From Paraburkholderia tropica (GTDB lineage: Bacteria > Pseudomonadota > Gammaproteobacteria > Burkholderiales > Burkholderiaceae): DNA of 64,000 nt. The notes below the pieces were generated by a model. It was not told where the DNA came from. It did not search any database and saw only the letters and a program-made list of their open reading frames with translations. This document shows, one piece after another, positions 18,355-26,592 of this stretch (its first letter is position 1; every line of letters starts with the position of its first letter). Made by a program: the position numbers and the translations under genes. Location: contig NZ_FNZM01000003.1 of NCBI RefSeq assembly GCF_900109265.1, positions 1 through 64,000 of the forward strand. Reading direction: 5' to 3'.

Positions 18355-19206
18355 TTAGCGCGCCGCCGCGCCTTCGTAGCCTGGACGCGGCACGAGATCC
18401 ATCAGCATCGCGTCGAGGCCGCCGTCGACGACAAGTTCAGCGCCGTTCACATACGCCGCGCGATCGCTTGCGAGAAATGCCACCACGTTGGCGATATCCT
18501 GCGGCTCGCCGATACGGCGGCTCGCGGTCATCGCGCTACGCCGCGCCTCGATATCGCCGTGCGTATAAAACGCTGCGGACAGCGGCGTGCGGATCATGCC
18601 GGGGCAGACGGTATTGCTGCGCACGCCGCGCGGCCCCCATTCCGCCGCAAGCTGACGCGCCAGCATCGCGACGGCCGCCTTGCTCGCGCTGTACGCGCCG
18701 CTATGCGTCTGCGGATAACGCGCCGCGATCGACGCCACGTGCACGAGCGCGCCCGACCCGCGTGCGAGCATCGGCCTGCCGAACGCCTGCGAACACAGCA
18801 TGTAGCCCGTGAGATTCACGCGCAGCATCGCGTTCCAGTCGTCGAGCGACAGCGATTCGATTCCACCCGGACGCAGCAGTCCTGCGTTGTTCACCAGCAC
18901 GTCGGCTGTGCCGAATTCGCTTGCCACGCGCGCGGCGGCGGCTGCCACGCTTGCCGCATCGCCGATATCGCAACCGATGGCGATGATCGCGTTTTGTGCC
19001 TGTTTTTCAGCTTGATTCTGCAATTGTGCGGCGAGCGCCTGGGCTTTATCGAGGTCGCGATCGAGCAATGCGATTCGCGCGCCGGCAGCCGCGAGCGTCT
19101 GCGCAATCGCCGCGCCGATACCGCCCGCCGCGCCGGTTATCACGCAGACCTGACCATCGAGTTGCAGCCATCCCGAGCTCGGTTTTTTCGATCTTTCATT
19201 ATTCAT
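18355..19206 (-). CDS. SDR family oxidoreductase
   Basis: 283-residue short-chain dehydrogenase. The cofactor motif is TGAAGGIG, then NNAG in VLVNNAGLLRPGG, catalytic Ser in VASIAARYPQTHSG and YSASK for Tyr and Lys. The C-terminal GAELVVDGGLDAM is typical. The ATG at 19206 has AGGATTCCAG upstream; a GTG 45 bp further is open but has no ribosome site. It is the first gene of the leftward operon with the flavoprotein and NIPSNAP genes and lies opposite the AraC regulator at 19356. It probably oxidises an alcohol to the ketone used by the flavoprotein; that link is inferred. Confidence 0.87.
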   Translation of the reverse strand: MNNERSKKPSSGWLQLDGQVCVITGAAGGIGAAIAQTLAAAGARIALLDRDLDKAQALAAQLQNQAEKQAQNAIIAIGCDIGDAASVAAAAARVASEFGTADVLVNNAGLLRPGGIESLSLDDWNAMLRVNLTGYMLCSQAFGRPMLARGSGALVHVASIAARYPQTHSGAYSASKAAVAMLARQLAAEWGPRGVRSNTVCPGMIRTPLSAAFYTHGDIEARRSAMTASRRIGEPQDIANVVAFLASDRAAYVNGAELVVDGGLDAMLMDLVPRPGYEGAAAR

Positions 19207-19355
19207 CTGGAATCCTGATTGAATTGACGATACGCTAGCGACGGCATTCACCGTGGCTGCGTCGATCTGCGAAGAAGTATAGAGGCGGGGGTTGCGCGCG
19301 AAGTGGACAAACGTGTCGATGAACAGGACAATTTGTACACAGGAGGCAAGACCGC

Positions 19356-20252
19356 ATGCGGAGAATCCCTAACTACGATCTGTACGGCGAGTCGGCACAG
19401 CCGCCCGGATACGGCGCGTTCAACTTCGAGTGGATTCCCGAGCGCAGCCGCCCGAACGACTGGCAGATCGCCGCGCATCGGCACGACGCGCTGCTGCAAC
19501 TGCTCTACATACGCGGCGGCGGCGGTCACGTCACCATCGAAGGCGTCCGGCACGCGTTCGATCCGCCCTGCCTCGTCGTGCTGCCCGCGCAAACCGTGCA
19601 TGCCTTCGCGTTCTCCCCGCAGATCGACGGCCTCGTCATCACGGCGGCGCAGCGGCCACTCGAAGCGCTCGTGGAGGTCACCGCGCCGGGTATCGCCGCG
19701 ATCTGCGCGCGCGCCGCCGTCATTCCGGTACGCGGGGCCGATCCGAGCGTCGGCATGCTTGCGCCGCTCTTTGCGCTGCTCGAACAGGAGTACCGCAGCG
19801 GCGGGCGCGGGCACGCCGCGGCCGGCATGGCGCTGATGGCCGCGCTATTCGTGCATGTCGCGCGCCTGAGCGACCTCGCGGCGGCGCCCGCCGGTGCGGG
19901 TGGCAATCGCCGCGCCGAGCTGCTACGACGCTTCCGGGAGCTCGTGGCGGCCCATGGACGCGAGCATCGGCCCGTGGCGTTCTACGCGCAGCGTCTGGGC
20001 GTCGCGGCGGCCCAGCTCGCGCGTGTCTGCCGCGAGGCGCTCGCGCAGTCGCCCACGACCGTCGTCAACGAGCATCTGATTCGCGAGGCGCAGCGCGAGC
20101 TCGCCTATTCGGCGCTGAGCGTGAAGCAGATCGCGCACGCGATGGGCTTCGAGGACAGCGCCTATTTCAGCCGCTATTTCCGCAAGCAGACGGGCCTCAC
20201 GCCGGTGGCGTTCCGCGCGGCCGCGCACCGTCAATGGACCCAGGAGCCTTGA
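19356..20252 (+). CDS. AraC family transcriptional regulator with cupin sensor domain
   Basis: 298-residue regulator. An N-terminal cupin-like ligand domain (HRHDALLQLLYIRGGGG, VVLPAQTVHAF) is followed by two C-terminal helix-turn-helix motifs, the second in LSVKQIAHAMGFEDSAYFS and RYFRKQTGLTP. The size and layout match the PobR/HpaA branch, whose members sense aromatic acids. ACAGGAGGCAAGACCGC precedes the ATG. It is divergent from the SDR-flavoprotein-NIPSNAP operon, the natural target, and is followed directly by a SnoaL-like gene. The inducer is unknown. Confidence 0.9.
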   Translation: MRRIPNYDLYGESAQPPGYGAFNFEWIPERSRPNDWQIAAHRHDALLQLLYIRGGGGHVTIEGVRHAFDPPCLVVLPAQTVHAFAFSPQIDGLVITAAQRPLEALVEVTAPGIAAICARAAVIPVRGADPSVGMLAPLFALLEQEYRSGGRGHAAAGMALMAALFVHVARLSDLAAAPAGAGGNRRAELLRRFRELVAAHGREHRPVAFYAQRLGVAAAQLARVCREALAQSPTTVVNEHLIREAQRELAYSALSVKQIAHAMGFEDSAYFSRYFRKQTGLTPVAFRAAAHRQWTQEP

Positions 20253-20253
20253 G

Positions 20254-20646
20254 ATGAACGACGAAACGCAGATTCGCGATCTGATCGCGCGCTGGCACGC
20301 CGCGACGGCCGCCGGCGACATCGACACCTTGCGCGGCCTGATGGCGGCCGACGTCGTGTTCCTCGTTGCCGGTCAGCCGCCCATGCGCGGCCGCGAGGCA
20401 TTTGCCGATGCGCTCTCGGCGTTGCTCGTGACGCACAGCATGACGTCGTCGGGCGAGATCCGCGAGCTGGTGGTGGAGGGCGGTTTCGCGTACTGCTGGA
20501 ACGCGCTCGACGTGCGCGTGATCCCGCGTGCGGGCGGCGCAACCATGCGCCGTGCAGGCAACGTGCTCTCGATCTATCGACGTGAAGCGGGAAGTTGGGT
20601 GCTCGCGCGCGACGCGAATCTGCTCACGCTCCAGACCGACGCATAG
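20254..20646 (+). CDS. SnoaL/DUF4440-like nuclear transport factor 2 fold protein (SgcJ/EcaC type)
   Basis: 130-residue NTF2-like protein. QIRDLIARWHAATAAGDIDTLRGLMAADVVF-type spacing, PPMRGREAF and the RREAGSWVLARDANL ending are typical of the SgcJ/EcaC and ketosteroid-isomerase-like groups. Such proteins form a small conical pocket and may be isomerases, cyclases or binding proteins. The ATG comes one base after the AraC stop codon, with CAGGAG before it, so it is cotranscribed with the regulator. Association with a ketosteroid-dehydrogenase-like flavoprotein hints at a shared alicyclic substrate. Confidence 0.82.
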   Translation: MNDETQIRDLIARWHAATAAGDIDTLRGLMAADVVFLVAGQPPMRGREAFADALSALLVTHSMTSSGEIRELVVEGGFAYCWNALDVRVIPRAGGATMRRAGNVLSIYRREAGSWVLARDANLLTLQTDA

Positions 20647-20804
20647 GCTTGTTCGCGCTCGCTCGCTGCACCAGAACGGTGGCCGCTCGGCGTCGCCCGC
20701 CACTTGCGTCCGTTATTTTTCAGCGCATCGCGCATCCATGATTCGCCGTCATTTTCTCGACTTATACTCAGTTCGCCACTTCCATCTTCCCCACGGCGGC
20801 GACT

Positions 20805-21287
20805 ATGAAACGTATGACCGTCCGGCAATCGCCGGTGCATGGCAAAGGCGTCTTCGCACTGCGCGCGTTGCGTGCCGGCGAGCGCATCTTCGAATACAAG
20901 GGCAAGGTGACGACGTGGCGCGAGGCGACGCGCTGGAACGCGCGTCGCGACGAGTCGGGGCACACGTTTTTGTTCGGACTTTCCGATGGACGCGTGATCG
21001 ACGGCGGGCGCGGCGGCAACGGCGCACGCTGGCTCAATCACGCATGCGCCGCGAATTGCGAGGCGATCGAGGACGATGGACGCGTCTTCATCGAAGCCGT
21101 TCGCGACATCGCGCCCGGCGAGGAACTGTTCATCGACTATGCGCTGGTGATTGAGCAGTGCGAGGCCGACGAAGCGCAGCGCCAGTATGCGTGCCGATGC
21201 GGGTCGTCGTTGTGCCGGGGGACGATGCTGGGCGTGCTGGCCGCCGCCGCCATGACGGCGGCGGCGCCGGTGGCTGTGACCGTCTGA
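20805..21287 (+). CDS. SET domain protein (putative protein-lysine methyltransferase)
   Basis: 160-residue protein that is almost entirely a SET domain. The first motif is SPVHGKGVFA, the S-adenosylmethionine and active-site pseudoknot reads ARWLNHACAANCEA followed by GEELFIDYAL, and a post-SET-like cysteine cluster occurs in YACRCGSSLCRG. The catalytic NH..C and final Tyr are present. Bacterial SET proteins are sporadic and substrates are rarely known; histone-like DNA-binding proteins are candidates. The ribosome site is weak. It lies immediately next to the replication initiator gene, convergent with it. Confidence 0.87.
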   Translation: MKRMTVRQSPVHGKGVFALRALRAGERIFEYKGKVTTWREATRWNARRDESGHTFLFGLSDGRVIDGGRGGNGARWLNHACAANCEAIEDDGRVFIEAVRDIAPGEELFIDYALVIEQCEADEAQRQYACRCGSSLCRGTMLGVLAAAAMTAAAPVAVTV

Positions 21288-21388
21288 ACGGTCAACATTA
21301 ATCAGGAATCCGATGGAATCACGGTCGATAAAACCGCATTTTCGGACTTGCGGGACTGTGCGGATCAGCGCGCCGGTTCACGTCTGAT

Positions 21389-21420
21389 TTATCCACAGAT
21401 TTTGTTGAAAACTCTGTGGA
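21389..21420. promoter_or_regulatory. Consensus DnaA box inside an inverted repeat
   Basis: TTATCCACA at 21389-21397 is an exact DnaA box. TCCACAGA at 21392-21399 is mirrored by TCTGTGGA at 21413-21420, so a second, weaker box faces it. The site is about 150 bp past the end of the initiator gene. Host DnaA often assists iteron replicons, so this may be part of the origin region. Confidence 0.55.
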
Positions 21421-21480
21421 CACGCCCAGGGACGAATCAACTAAGCGACTGATTTTGCAACTAATTCGCAGATAGCGCGA

Positions 21481-21497
21481 CGCCCCGTTTCGGGGCG
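21481..21497. terminator. Short GC hairpin downstream of repA
   Basis: CGCCCCG at 21481-21487 pairs with CGGGGCG at 21491-21497 around TTT. It lies between the converging SET and repA genes. It has no T-run, so it is only a possible weak bidirectional terminator. Confidence 0.4.
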
Positions 21498-21566
21498 AAC
21501 ACACAATGAGCAAACCAGCCCGAAATCGGCGATTTCAGGCCCTGGCGGCGCGCGATATCCGCCCGC

Positions 21567-22958
21567 TTACGCTGCGTTCTGCTTGAGCTTGCCGTACACG
21601 AACTGACCGAAATACCACGACAAATCCGAGTGATTGAGGATGTTGGCGTCGGACAGCGCGCCGGCCTCGAGCTTCAGACGACGCAGCATGAGCTTGCCCG
21701 CCTGCGAAGCGATGTAGAGGCGCACGAGCTCCTTGCGCGTCTTGTCGTCGGCCGACTCGAAGTGCTCGCGGCCGCGCTGCACTTCGTCGTTGCGGCGCGT
21801 GCGCGCCTCTTCGTCGCGCGTGGCGATGCTCTGCTTCACTGCAGCGCCCGCCTCGGCCTTGGCGGCTTCCTTCGCCGCCTCCTTCGCCGTTTCCGCGGTG
21901 GCGATCTCGGTCTGGATCGCGACCATCTTGCGCTCGGCCTCGGACACCTGCCAGTTGTGGCTCAGCGCCTTCATCAGATAGCCGGCTGGGCTCTTGGTGA
22001 CCTTGCCCTGGTTCAGACGGAAGCGCGTGTACTCGATCGCCTGCTGGATGCGCTCGTCGTTCCAGCTCATGCGGTGCTCGGCGATCACGTCGAACTGCTT
22101 GTTGCTCAGGCCGAACTCCTCCTTGAGCGTGAGCAGCAGGTCGTGCGCGTTCGGCTGCCGCGTGAGCATGGCCGCGACCGTGTCCTTGCGCTTCAGCCGG
22201 AAGCGGATCTTGTTGATCTTGCGCGAGCTTTCGCCGTCCGCGCGCGTCTCGTAGCTGATGTCGAGGTCGGAAAGCTCGTTGATCTGTTTGACCGCCGGAT
22301 CGAGATACTTCGGCCGGAAATGCTTGAACTCCGACGCGCTCGAACCGAGCTTGCCGGGCCAGCGCCGCATGACGTCGAGCTCGATCCAGTCGGTGAGGCC
22401 CGCCGTCACGAAGGGCTGAATGTAGTCGTAGATCGCGCGCGCGAAGGTCTGCGAAAACGCCGCCGTGATGCACAGGTTCAGCCAGTGATGCTTTTCCGGA
22501 CCGGTGATGTGACGCAGCATCAGCGGGGGAATGCGGAACTGGATGCGCCCCTTGCCGATCTTGACGCTGCCCATGAGCTGCTCGGACACCCACTGATCGT
22601 CTTCGGTGGGGGCGCGGTCGGGCGGCGTATCGGTCACCTCGATCAGCACGCGCTGCGCCTCCTTGATCACGCTCTGCAGGTGGCGCACGTTGCGGCTCTC
22701 GTAACGCATGAGCCACTTGAAGTAGTTCAGGTCGACGTCGTAGGTCTCGTGCGCAATCGGTTCCTGGGCCGCGATGAAATACGCGGCGTCGATGAAACGC
22801 CGCGACGACAGGCCGAGCCCGTTGATCGCTACAAAAACGTTATTGCGCTGAAAGCCGATTTCCCGCGTGCTCTCGCTGATGGGCTGTCCGGACATTTCCT
22901 CAAACAGCCCCAGCGACATTTGCTGGGTCGTCGTCCTTCGACCGATGTCCTCCGACAT
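21567..22958 (-). CDS. Rep_3 family replication initiator protein (RepA/RepB-like)
   Basis: 463-residue initiator of the winged-helix Rep_3 superfamily (PF01051), which binds iterons and opens the origin. Family-like stretches include NVFVAINGLGLSSRRFIDAA, the DNA-binding part near TFARAIYDYIQPF, and GYLMKALSHNWQV near the C-terminus. An Ala/Glu/Lys-rich coiled segment lies at about residues 355-385. The frame stays open for 64 more codons upstream, but that stretch runs through the iteron DNA. The ATG at 22958 gives a family-like N-terminus and has GGAGAG about 11 nt upstream. Proteins of this type start the secondary chromosomes and megaplasmids of Burkholderiaceae. Expression may be autoregulated through the nearby repeats. 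Confidence 0.9.
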   Translation of the reverse strand: MSEDIGRRTTTQQMSLGLFEEMSGQPISESTREIGFQRNNVFVAINGLGLSSRRFIDAAYFIAAQEPIAHETYDVDLNYFKWLMRYESRNVRHLQSVIKEAQRVLIEVTDTPPDRAPTEDDQWVSEQLMGSVKIGKGRIQFRIPPLMLRHITGPEKHHWLNLCITAAFSQTFARAIYDYIQPFVTAGLTDWIELDVMRRWPGKLGSSASEFKHFRPKYLDPAVKQINELSDLDISYETRADGESSRKINKIRFRLKRKDTVAAMLTRQPNAHDLLLTLKEEFGLSNKQFDVIAEHRMSWNDERIQQAIEYTRFRLNQGKVTKSPAGYLMKALSHNWQVSEAERKMVAIQTEIATAETAKEAAKEAAKAEAGAAVKQSIATRDEEARTRRNDEVQRGREHFESADDKTRKELVRLYIASQAGKLMLRRLKLEAGALSDANILNHSDLSWYFGQFVYGKLKQNAA

Positions 22959-23015
22959 TCGCGTGCTCTCTCCGTCGATATTGGCCGCGACTCTATCACT
23001 CCTCAAACACAAGTC

Positions 23016-23163
23016 AACACAATAAACGTTACCTGATGCAGGGTGTGGATTGGGGGCCGGCACAAAAACCGTACCTTGCTGCACATAGAACGCGACATCA
23101 CTTGCACAAAAAACGGCAATCCATTGCACATAAATCGCTGCCTCTTGCACATAGACCGATGCT
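23016..23163 (-). repeat. Iteron group A upstream of repA (21-23 bp tandem spacing)
   Basis: Repeats begin with GCACA on the plus strand at 23060, 23081, 23104, 23126 and 23147, spaced 21, 23, 22 and 21 bp, about two DNA turns. The best copy, GCACAAAAACCGTACC (23060-23075), is the reverse of the group B consensus. The others are degenerate (GCACATAGAACGC and similar). A partial copy, AACACAATAAACGTTACC, lies at 23016-23033. The group sits directly upstream of repA, so it could serve both initiation and repA autoregulation. Confidence 0.7.
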
Positions 23164-23424
23164 TCTGGATGCCAAGTGCTTGATTGTGAACGATCCCGAG
23201 CCTGCTGTTAGTGGGTTTGTGGGTTTTCTATCTTTAAGTAAACAAACCAACCCGGTGCTGCAAAAGACGCTTCGCGCAAATTTCGACGCAGATTGCCTTG
23301 CAACACGAAGGCGAATTTCTGCGCGAGAGGTAGATTTGCTGGCCATTTACAGGGAGGAGTGTGAGCCAGACGGGCGTATTTCGATCCCTCATCGAGCGAT
23401 TCGGGCATACAAGCCTTGGCGAGA

Positions 23425-23996
23425 GGCAACGTTTTGTGTGCGTCTGCTATTCCAGGAGGTGACGTTTTTTGTGCATGACCGTTTTCAGCTGCGGCGACGT
23501 GAGATGAAGCCCGGAGAAATCTCCTCGAGGTAACGATTTTTGTGCGTCGACGGAGGGCGACCTTGAAGGTCACGTTTTCTGTGCAGGGCCGTGGGGCATC
23601 GCGAGGGTAACGTTTAATGTGCAGCGATCGCGGAAAGGTCGGAACGTGCCTGCGTCGATCGAAAGAGGTCACTCAAGGACATCGTGGTAACGGTTTTTGT
23701 GCGTTCGTAGAGGCGGAGCACGGCCCGTAGCGACGCGATACTGCACACGCGACTGCACAGAAATGCAATTTGGCAGAACTGCATCGGAAAGGTGACGTTT
23801 TTTGTGCAATGCGTGAGCGCTTGTCGCCGCCAAGGCTTATCCGCTCTGGAGACCGGGATTCAGAGGTAACGGAATTTGTGCGAGGTCGGGCGTCGCGGCG
23901 ATAGATCGCGGATTAGCTGCACAAAATCCGTTACCGCGGAACGATGGCGCGAAGCGGTGAATCCGCGATTCAGGAAAGCGCACAAAAACCGTGACC
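23425..23996 (+). repeat. Iteron group B, consensus GGTRACGNTTTTTGTGC
   Basis: 17-bp copies face right at 23458-23474, 23529-23545, 23568-23584, 23606-23622, 23686-23702, 23791-23807 and 23865-23881, with a variant at 23425-23441. Two copies face left at 23919-23935 and 23980-23996. The conserved parts are GGTRACG and TGTGC, with a T-rich centre. Spacing varies from 38 to 105 bp, unlike the tight group A. They are the likely main binding sites of the Rep_3 initiator. Confidence 0.85.
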
Positions 23997-24309
23997 TCGG
24001 TGCGACTCGCCGAAGGAGAAGTCAGAAAAGCGCGAGAAAATAGAACGCAATTGAAGGCAGCCAGGCAAAATCACCTGTCATTCAACTGACGATTTGCTGA
24101 AGAATTAAGCAGGCCGCCGAAAACCCCTCTAAACGCCTCTTAGCGGGCTTGAGGGTCCGGCGAAGGCCTGAGCCTTGACCAAGGTCCGGGAAGCCCGCAA
24201 AAGACGAATAAAAAGGTCGTTTTTTTAAAATACTGGCCTCAATCAGTGTGTTCTGAAACGCTTTTCCTGTATTCTACGCTTTATCCAAATTCCGATAAAA
24301 AGCGTATTA

Positions 24310-25518
24310 ATGGCAAAGACTATCGAATTCCCATCAATTGATCGGCGCGTCGACCTTTCGACGGTTACGCAATTCGCGGAGGAAGCCGGTCATCTGTCAG
24401 AAGAGCTTCGGGAAATGATGCTGGCACCGAAGCCGCGCAAGGCAGCGCCTACGTTCACGTCGGCGCAGGTCGCCGAGATGTGCGGTATCGACCGCATCAA
24501 GCTGAATAACCTGCTGGCCACGCGCGAAGGATTGCCGCAAGGCGAGGCGCAAGGTTCGGGGCGCAGCCGCGTGTTTACGTTGCCTGATGCACGCACCTGG
24601 GTCCAGCAGGTTTCGGATATTTATCAGACGCCGCTGCACACCGGCGTGCGCGACGCGGACGGCAAGGTGCTGCTCGTCGCCAACTTCAAGGGCGGCTCGA
24701 CCAAGACCACGACCACGATGTGCCTGGCGCAAGGTCTGACGCTGCGCGGCCGGCGCGTGCTGCTGATCGACCTCGATCCGCAGGCGTCGCTCACGGAATT
24801 GTGCGGTTTGTACGCGGAAAAGGAAGTGACAGAAGACAGTACGGTCCTGCCGTACATCTACGATCCGCACATGGAAGGCGGTCTGCTTAATTTCGTGCAG
24901 CCGACTTATTGGGATGGCCTCGATGTCATTCCGGCGCACCCCACGCTGTTCTCGGCGGAATTTCATATTCCGGGTACCGTGATCAAGAACCCGGGCTTCA
25001 AATTCTGGGACCTCTTGCGTCAGGGCGTGGAGACGCTGCGCCAGCACTACGACTACATCATTCTCGATACGGCGCCGTCGCTGTCGTATCTGACGATCAA
25101 CGCACTGATGGCCGCCGACGCGATGGTCATGCCGCTGGTGCCCGAGAGTCTCGACTTCATCAGTTCTGTATCGTTCTGGAGTCTGTTCTCCGATCTCGCG
25201 CACACGATCATGGAGCGCGGCGACGAAAAGACCTATGACTTCGTCTCAGTGCTGCTGTCGAAGGTGGATTACGGCAAGACATCGTCGGCGCCGGTCGTAC
25301 GCTCGTGGGTGCAGCGCACCTATAAGGACTGGCTGAGCGCGATCGAAGTGCCAGCAAGCTCGGCGATGAGTAACGGCGCGCTTGCCATGGCAACGGTATT
25401 CGACATCAGCAAGGGCGATCTCGCCGATAAAACGGTCGCACGCGTGCGCCAGCCGCTTACCGATTACGTGCGCTGGATCGACGATCTTTACGTAGAACAA
25501 TGGAGGGCCGGCAAGTGA
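24310..25518 (+). CDS. parA: ParA-type partition ATPase (type Ia, with N-terminal DNA-binding domain)
   Basis: 402-residue Walker-type ATPase that moves ParB-parS complexes to segregate the replicon. Residues about 45-100 form an N-terminal MerR-like helix-turn-helix (FTSAQVAEMCGIDRIKLNNL), as in type Ia ParA proteins that also repress their own operon. The deviant Walker A motif, NFKGGSTKTTTT, places the signature Lys at residue 127. The second motif is RVLLIDLDPQASLTEL and Walker B is YIILDTAPSLSYLTINAL. It is the first gene of the parAB operon and is divergent from repA across the iteron region. No strong ribosome site precedes the ATG. Confidence 0.95.
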   Translation: MAKTIEFPSIDRRVDLSTVTQFAEEAGHLSEELREMMLAPKPRKAAPTFTSAQVAEMCGIDRIKLNNLLATREGLPQGEAQGSGRSRVFTLPDARTWVQQVSDIYQTPLHTGVRDADGKVLLVANFKGGSTKTTTTMCLAQGLTLRGRRVLLIDLDPQASLTELCGLYAEKEVTEDSTVLPYIYDPHMEGGLLNFVQPTYWDGLDVIPAHPTLFSAEFHIPGTVIKNPGFKFWDLLRQGVETLRQHYDYIILDTAPSLSYLTINALMAADAMVMPLVPESLDFISSVSFWSLFSDLAHTIMERGDEKTYDFVSVLLSKVDYGKTSSAPVVRSWVQRTYKDWLSAIEVPASSAMSNGALAMATVFDISKGDLADKTVARVRQPLTDYVRWIDDLYVEQWRAGK

Positions 25519-26510
25519 GTTCATTCCGCGACAAGATGGCGGCGAAGACTGCCGAGCTCGGTTCGACGGCAGAGCGTCAGACGACCACCGAGCGTCCTGC
25601 GGCGCCGCCGCCCGAGCCGCGCCGCAGCAGCGCGTTCAAGACCGGCCCGGGTATGCTCGGCGCGCTTGCGGTTGCGCAGCAGCGCATTCAGGAACTGGAG
25701 ACCAAGAGCGACAAGCTCATGCTGCCAGTGAACGCGATCCAGCCGAACCCGTGGCAGCCGCGCAAGATTTTCAGCGACGAAGGTTTGGCTTCGCTGGCTG
25801 AATCGATTCGCGAAGTGGGCCTCGTTGAACCGGTTGTCGTGCGGCGCTCGGATAACGGCTATCAACTGATCGCCGGGGAGCGACGCCTGCGTGCGCACGT
25901 GCTGCTGCACGAGGAAGAGATCCGCGCGTCGGTGATCGACTGTTCGGATCAGGATATGGCAGTGCTGGCGCTCGTCGAGAACGTTGGCCGCGAAGACCTG
26001 ACTGACTACGAAATCGCTCAATCGCTGCGTCGTGCCGAGCACGAATTCCCGACGCGCACGCGCATGGCTGAGGCGCTGGGTATGTCGCGTAAAGGGCTGT
26101 ATCGATTTCTCGCCTTCGAAAGCCTGCCGGATTTTGTGCGCCGGGACCTCGATTTGAATCCGCGTCTGCTGGGTGGATCGGCAGCGGATGAGATTGTGTC
26201 GGCGATCAAGAAGCACGGCGCGGCAGGGCTCGCGTCGGCTCGCGAACTTTGGCCGGCGGTGGTGGCAGGGACGCTCGATCAGGGTAAGCTGGCTGCGGCG
26301 ATCGGCGCTCAGTCGAACCGGACCGTGGATGAGCGCAGCGTGTCGGAACGTAGCATCGAGAAGATTTTCTCGGGCAAGAGTCACGCGGGCAGCATCACGA
26401 AGGATACGAATAGCTTCACAGTGAAGCTCAAGACCGGCGTGCTTTCCGATGCGCAGGAGACGCAGATTCGCGAACTCATCAGCCAACTGTTTAACGTGAA
26501 GCCTGGCTGA
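25515..26510 (+). CDS. parB: ParB-type partition protein
   Basis: 331-residue centromere-binding protein. The N-terminal nuclease-like domain includes NPWQPRKIFSDEGLASLAESI and GYQLIAGERRLRAH; the latter is the GERRxRA motif used for CTP binding and spreading in ParB proteins. VENVGREDLTDYEIA follows, and a helix-turn-helix lies at MAEALGMSRKGLYRFL. The C-terminal dimerisation region is at the end. The GTG at 25515 is preferred over the ATG at 25500: GGAGGG lies 7 nt before the GTG, and the GTGA overlap with the parA stop couples the two. Its sites are presumably the palindromes starting 83 bp downstream. Confidence 0.95.
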   Translation: MSSFRDKMAAKTAELGSTAERQTTTERPAAPPPEPRRSSAFKTGPGMLGALAVAQQRIQELETKSDKLMLPVNAIQPNPWQPRKIFSDEGLASLAESIREVGLVEPVVVRRSDNGYQLIAGERRLRAHVLLHEEEIRASVIDCSDQDMAVLALVENVGREDLTDYEIAQSLRRAEHEFPTRTRMAEALGMSRKGLYRFLAFESLPDFVRRDLDLNPRLLGGSAADEIVSAIKKHGAAGLASARELWPAVVAGTLDQGKLAAAIGAQSNRTVDERSVSERSIEKIFSGKSHAGSITKDTNSFTVKLKTGVLSDAQETQIRELISQLFNVKPG

Positions 26511-26542
26511 TGGTTGGTATGTAGGATGTACGCTGACATTCG

Positions 26543-26568
26543 AAGCCCGCATATGCGGGCTTTTTTTA
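26543..26568 (+). terminator. Rho-independent terminator of parAB
   Basis: AAGCCCGCAT at 26543-26552 pairs with ATGCGGGCTT at 26553-26562, a perfect palindrome, followed by a run of T to 26567. It lies 33 bp after the parB stop and separates the operon from the parS array. Confidence 0.93.
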
Positions 26569-26592
26569 TTGCTGTCGCGGAAAGGGGAGGGT

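Larger units (their letters stand above)
22959..24309. other. Probable replication origin region (oriV) between repA and parA
   Basis: 1351 bp without a gene, between divergently transcribed repA and parA. It holds two groups of iterons (described separately), an AT-rich stretch at about 24205-24240 that could melt, and a one-mismatch DnaA box, TTATCCAAA, at 24281-24289 just before parA. Open frames in it are short and follow the repeats rather than codon bias. The arrangement of initiator gene, iterons and partition genes is that of an iteron-controlled origin. Confidence 0.8.

Noticed and set aside
22959..23150. N-terminal extension of the replication initiator by 64 residues
   Set aside because: The extra codons run through the region upstream of repA that contains iterons, are Cys/aromatic-rich and unlike the family; ATG 22958 gives the expected beginning.
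23837..23846. TTATCCGCT as another DnaA box
   Set aside because: Two mismatches to the consensus; chance occurrence is likely.
25500..25514. ATG at 25500 as the parB start
   Set aside because: The ATG overlaps the GGAGGG ribosome site that serves the GTG at 25515, and it has no site of its own.
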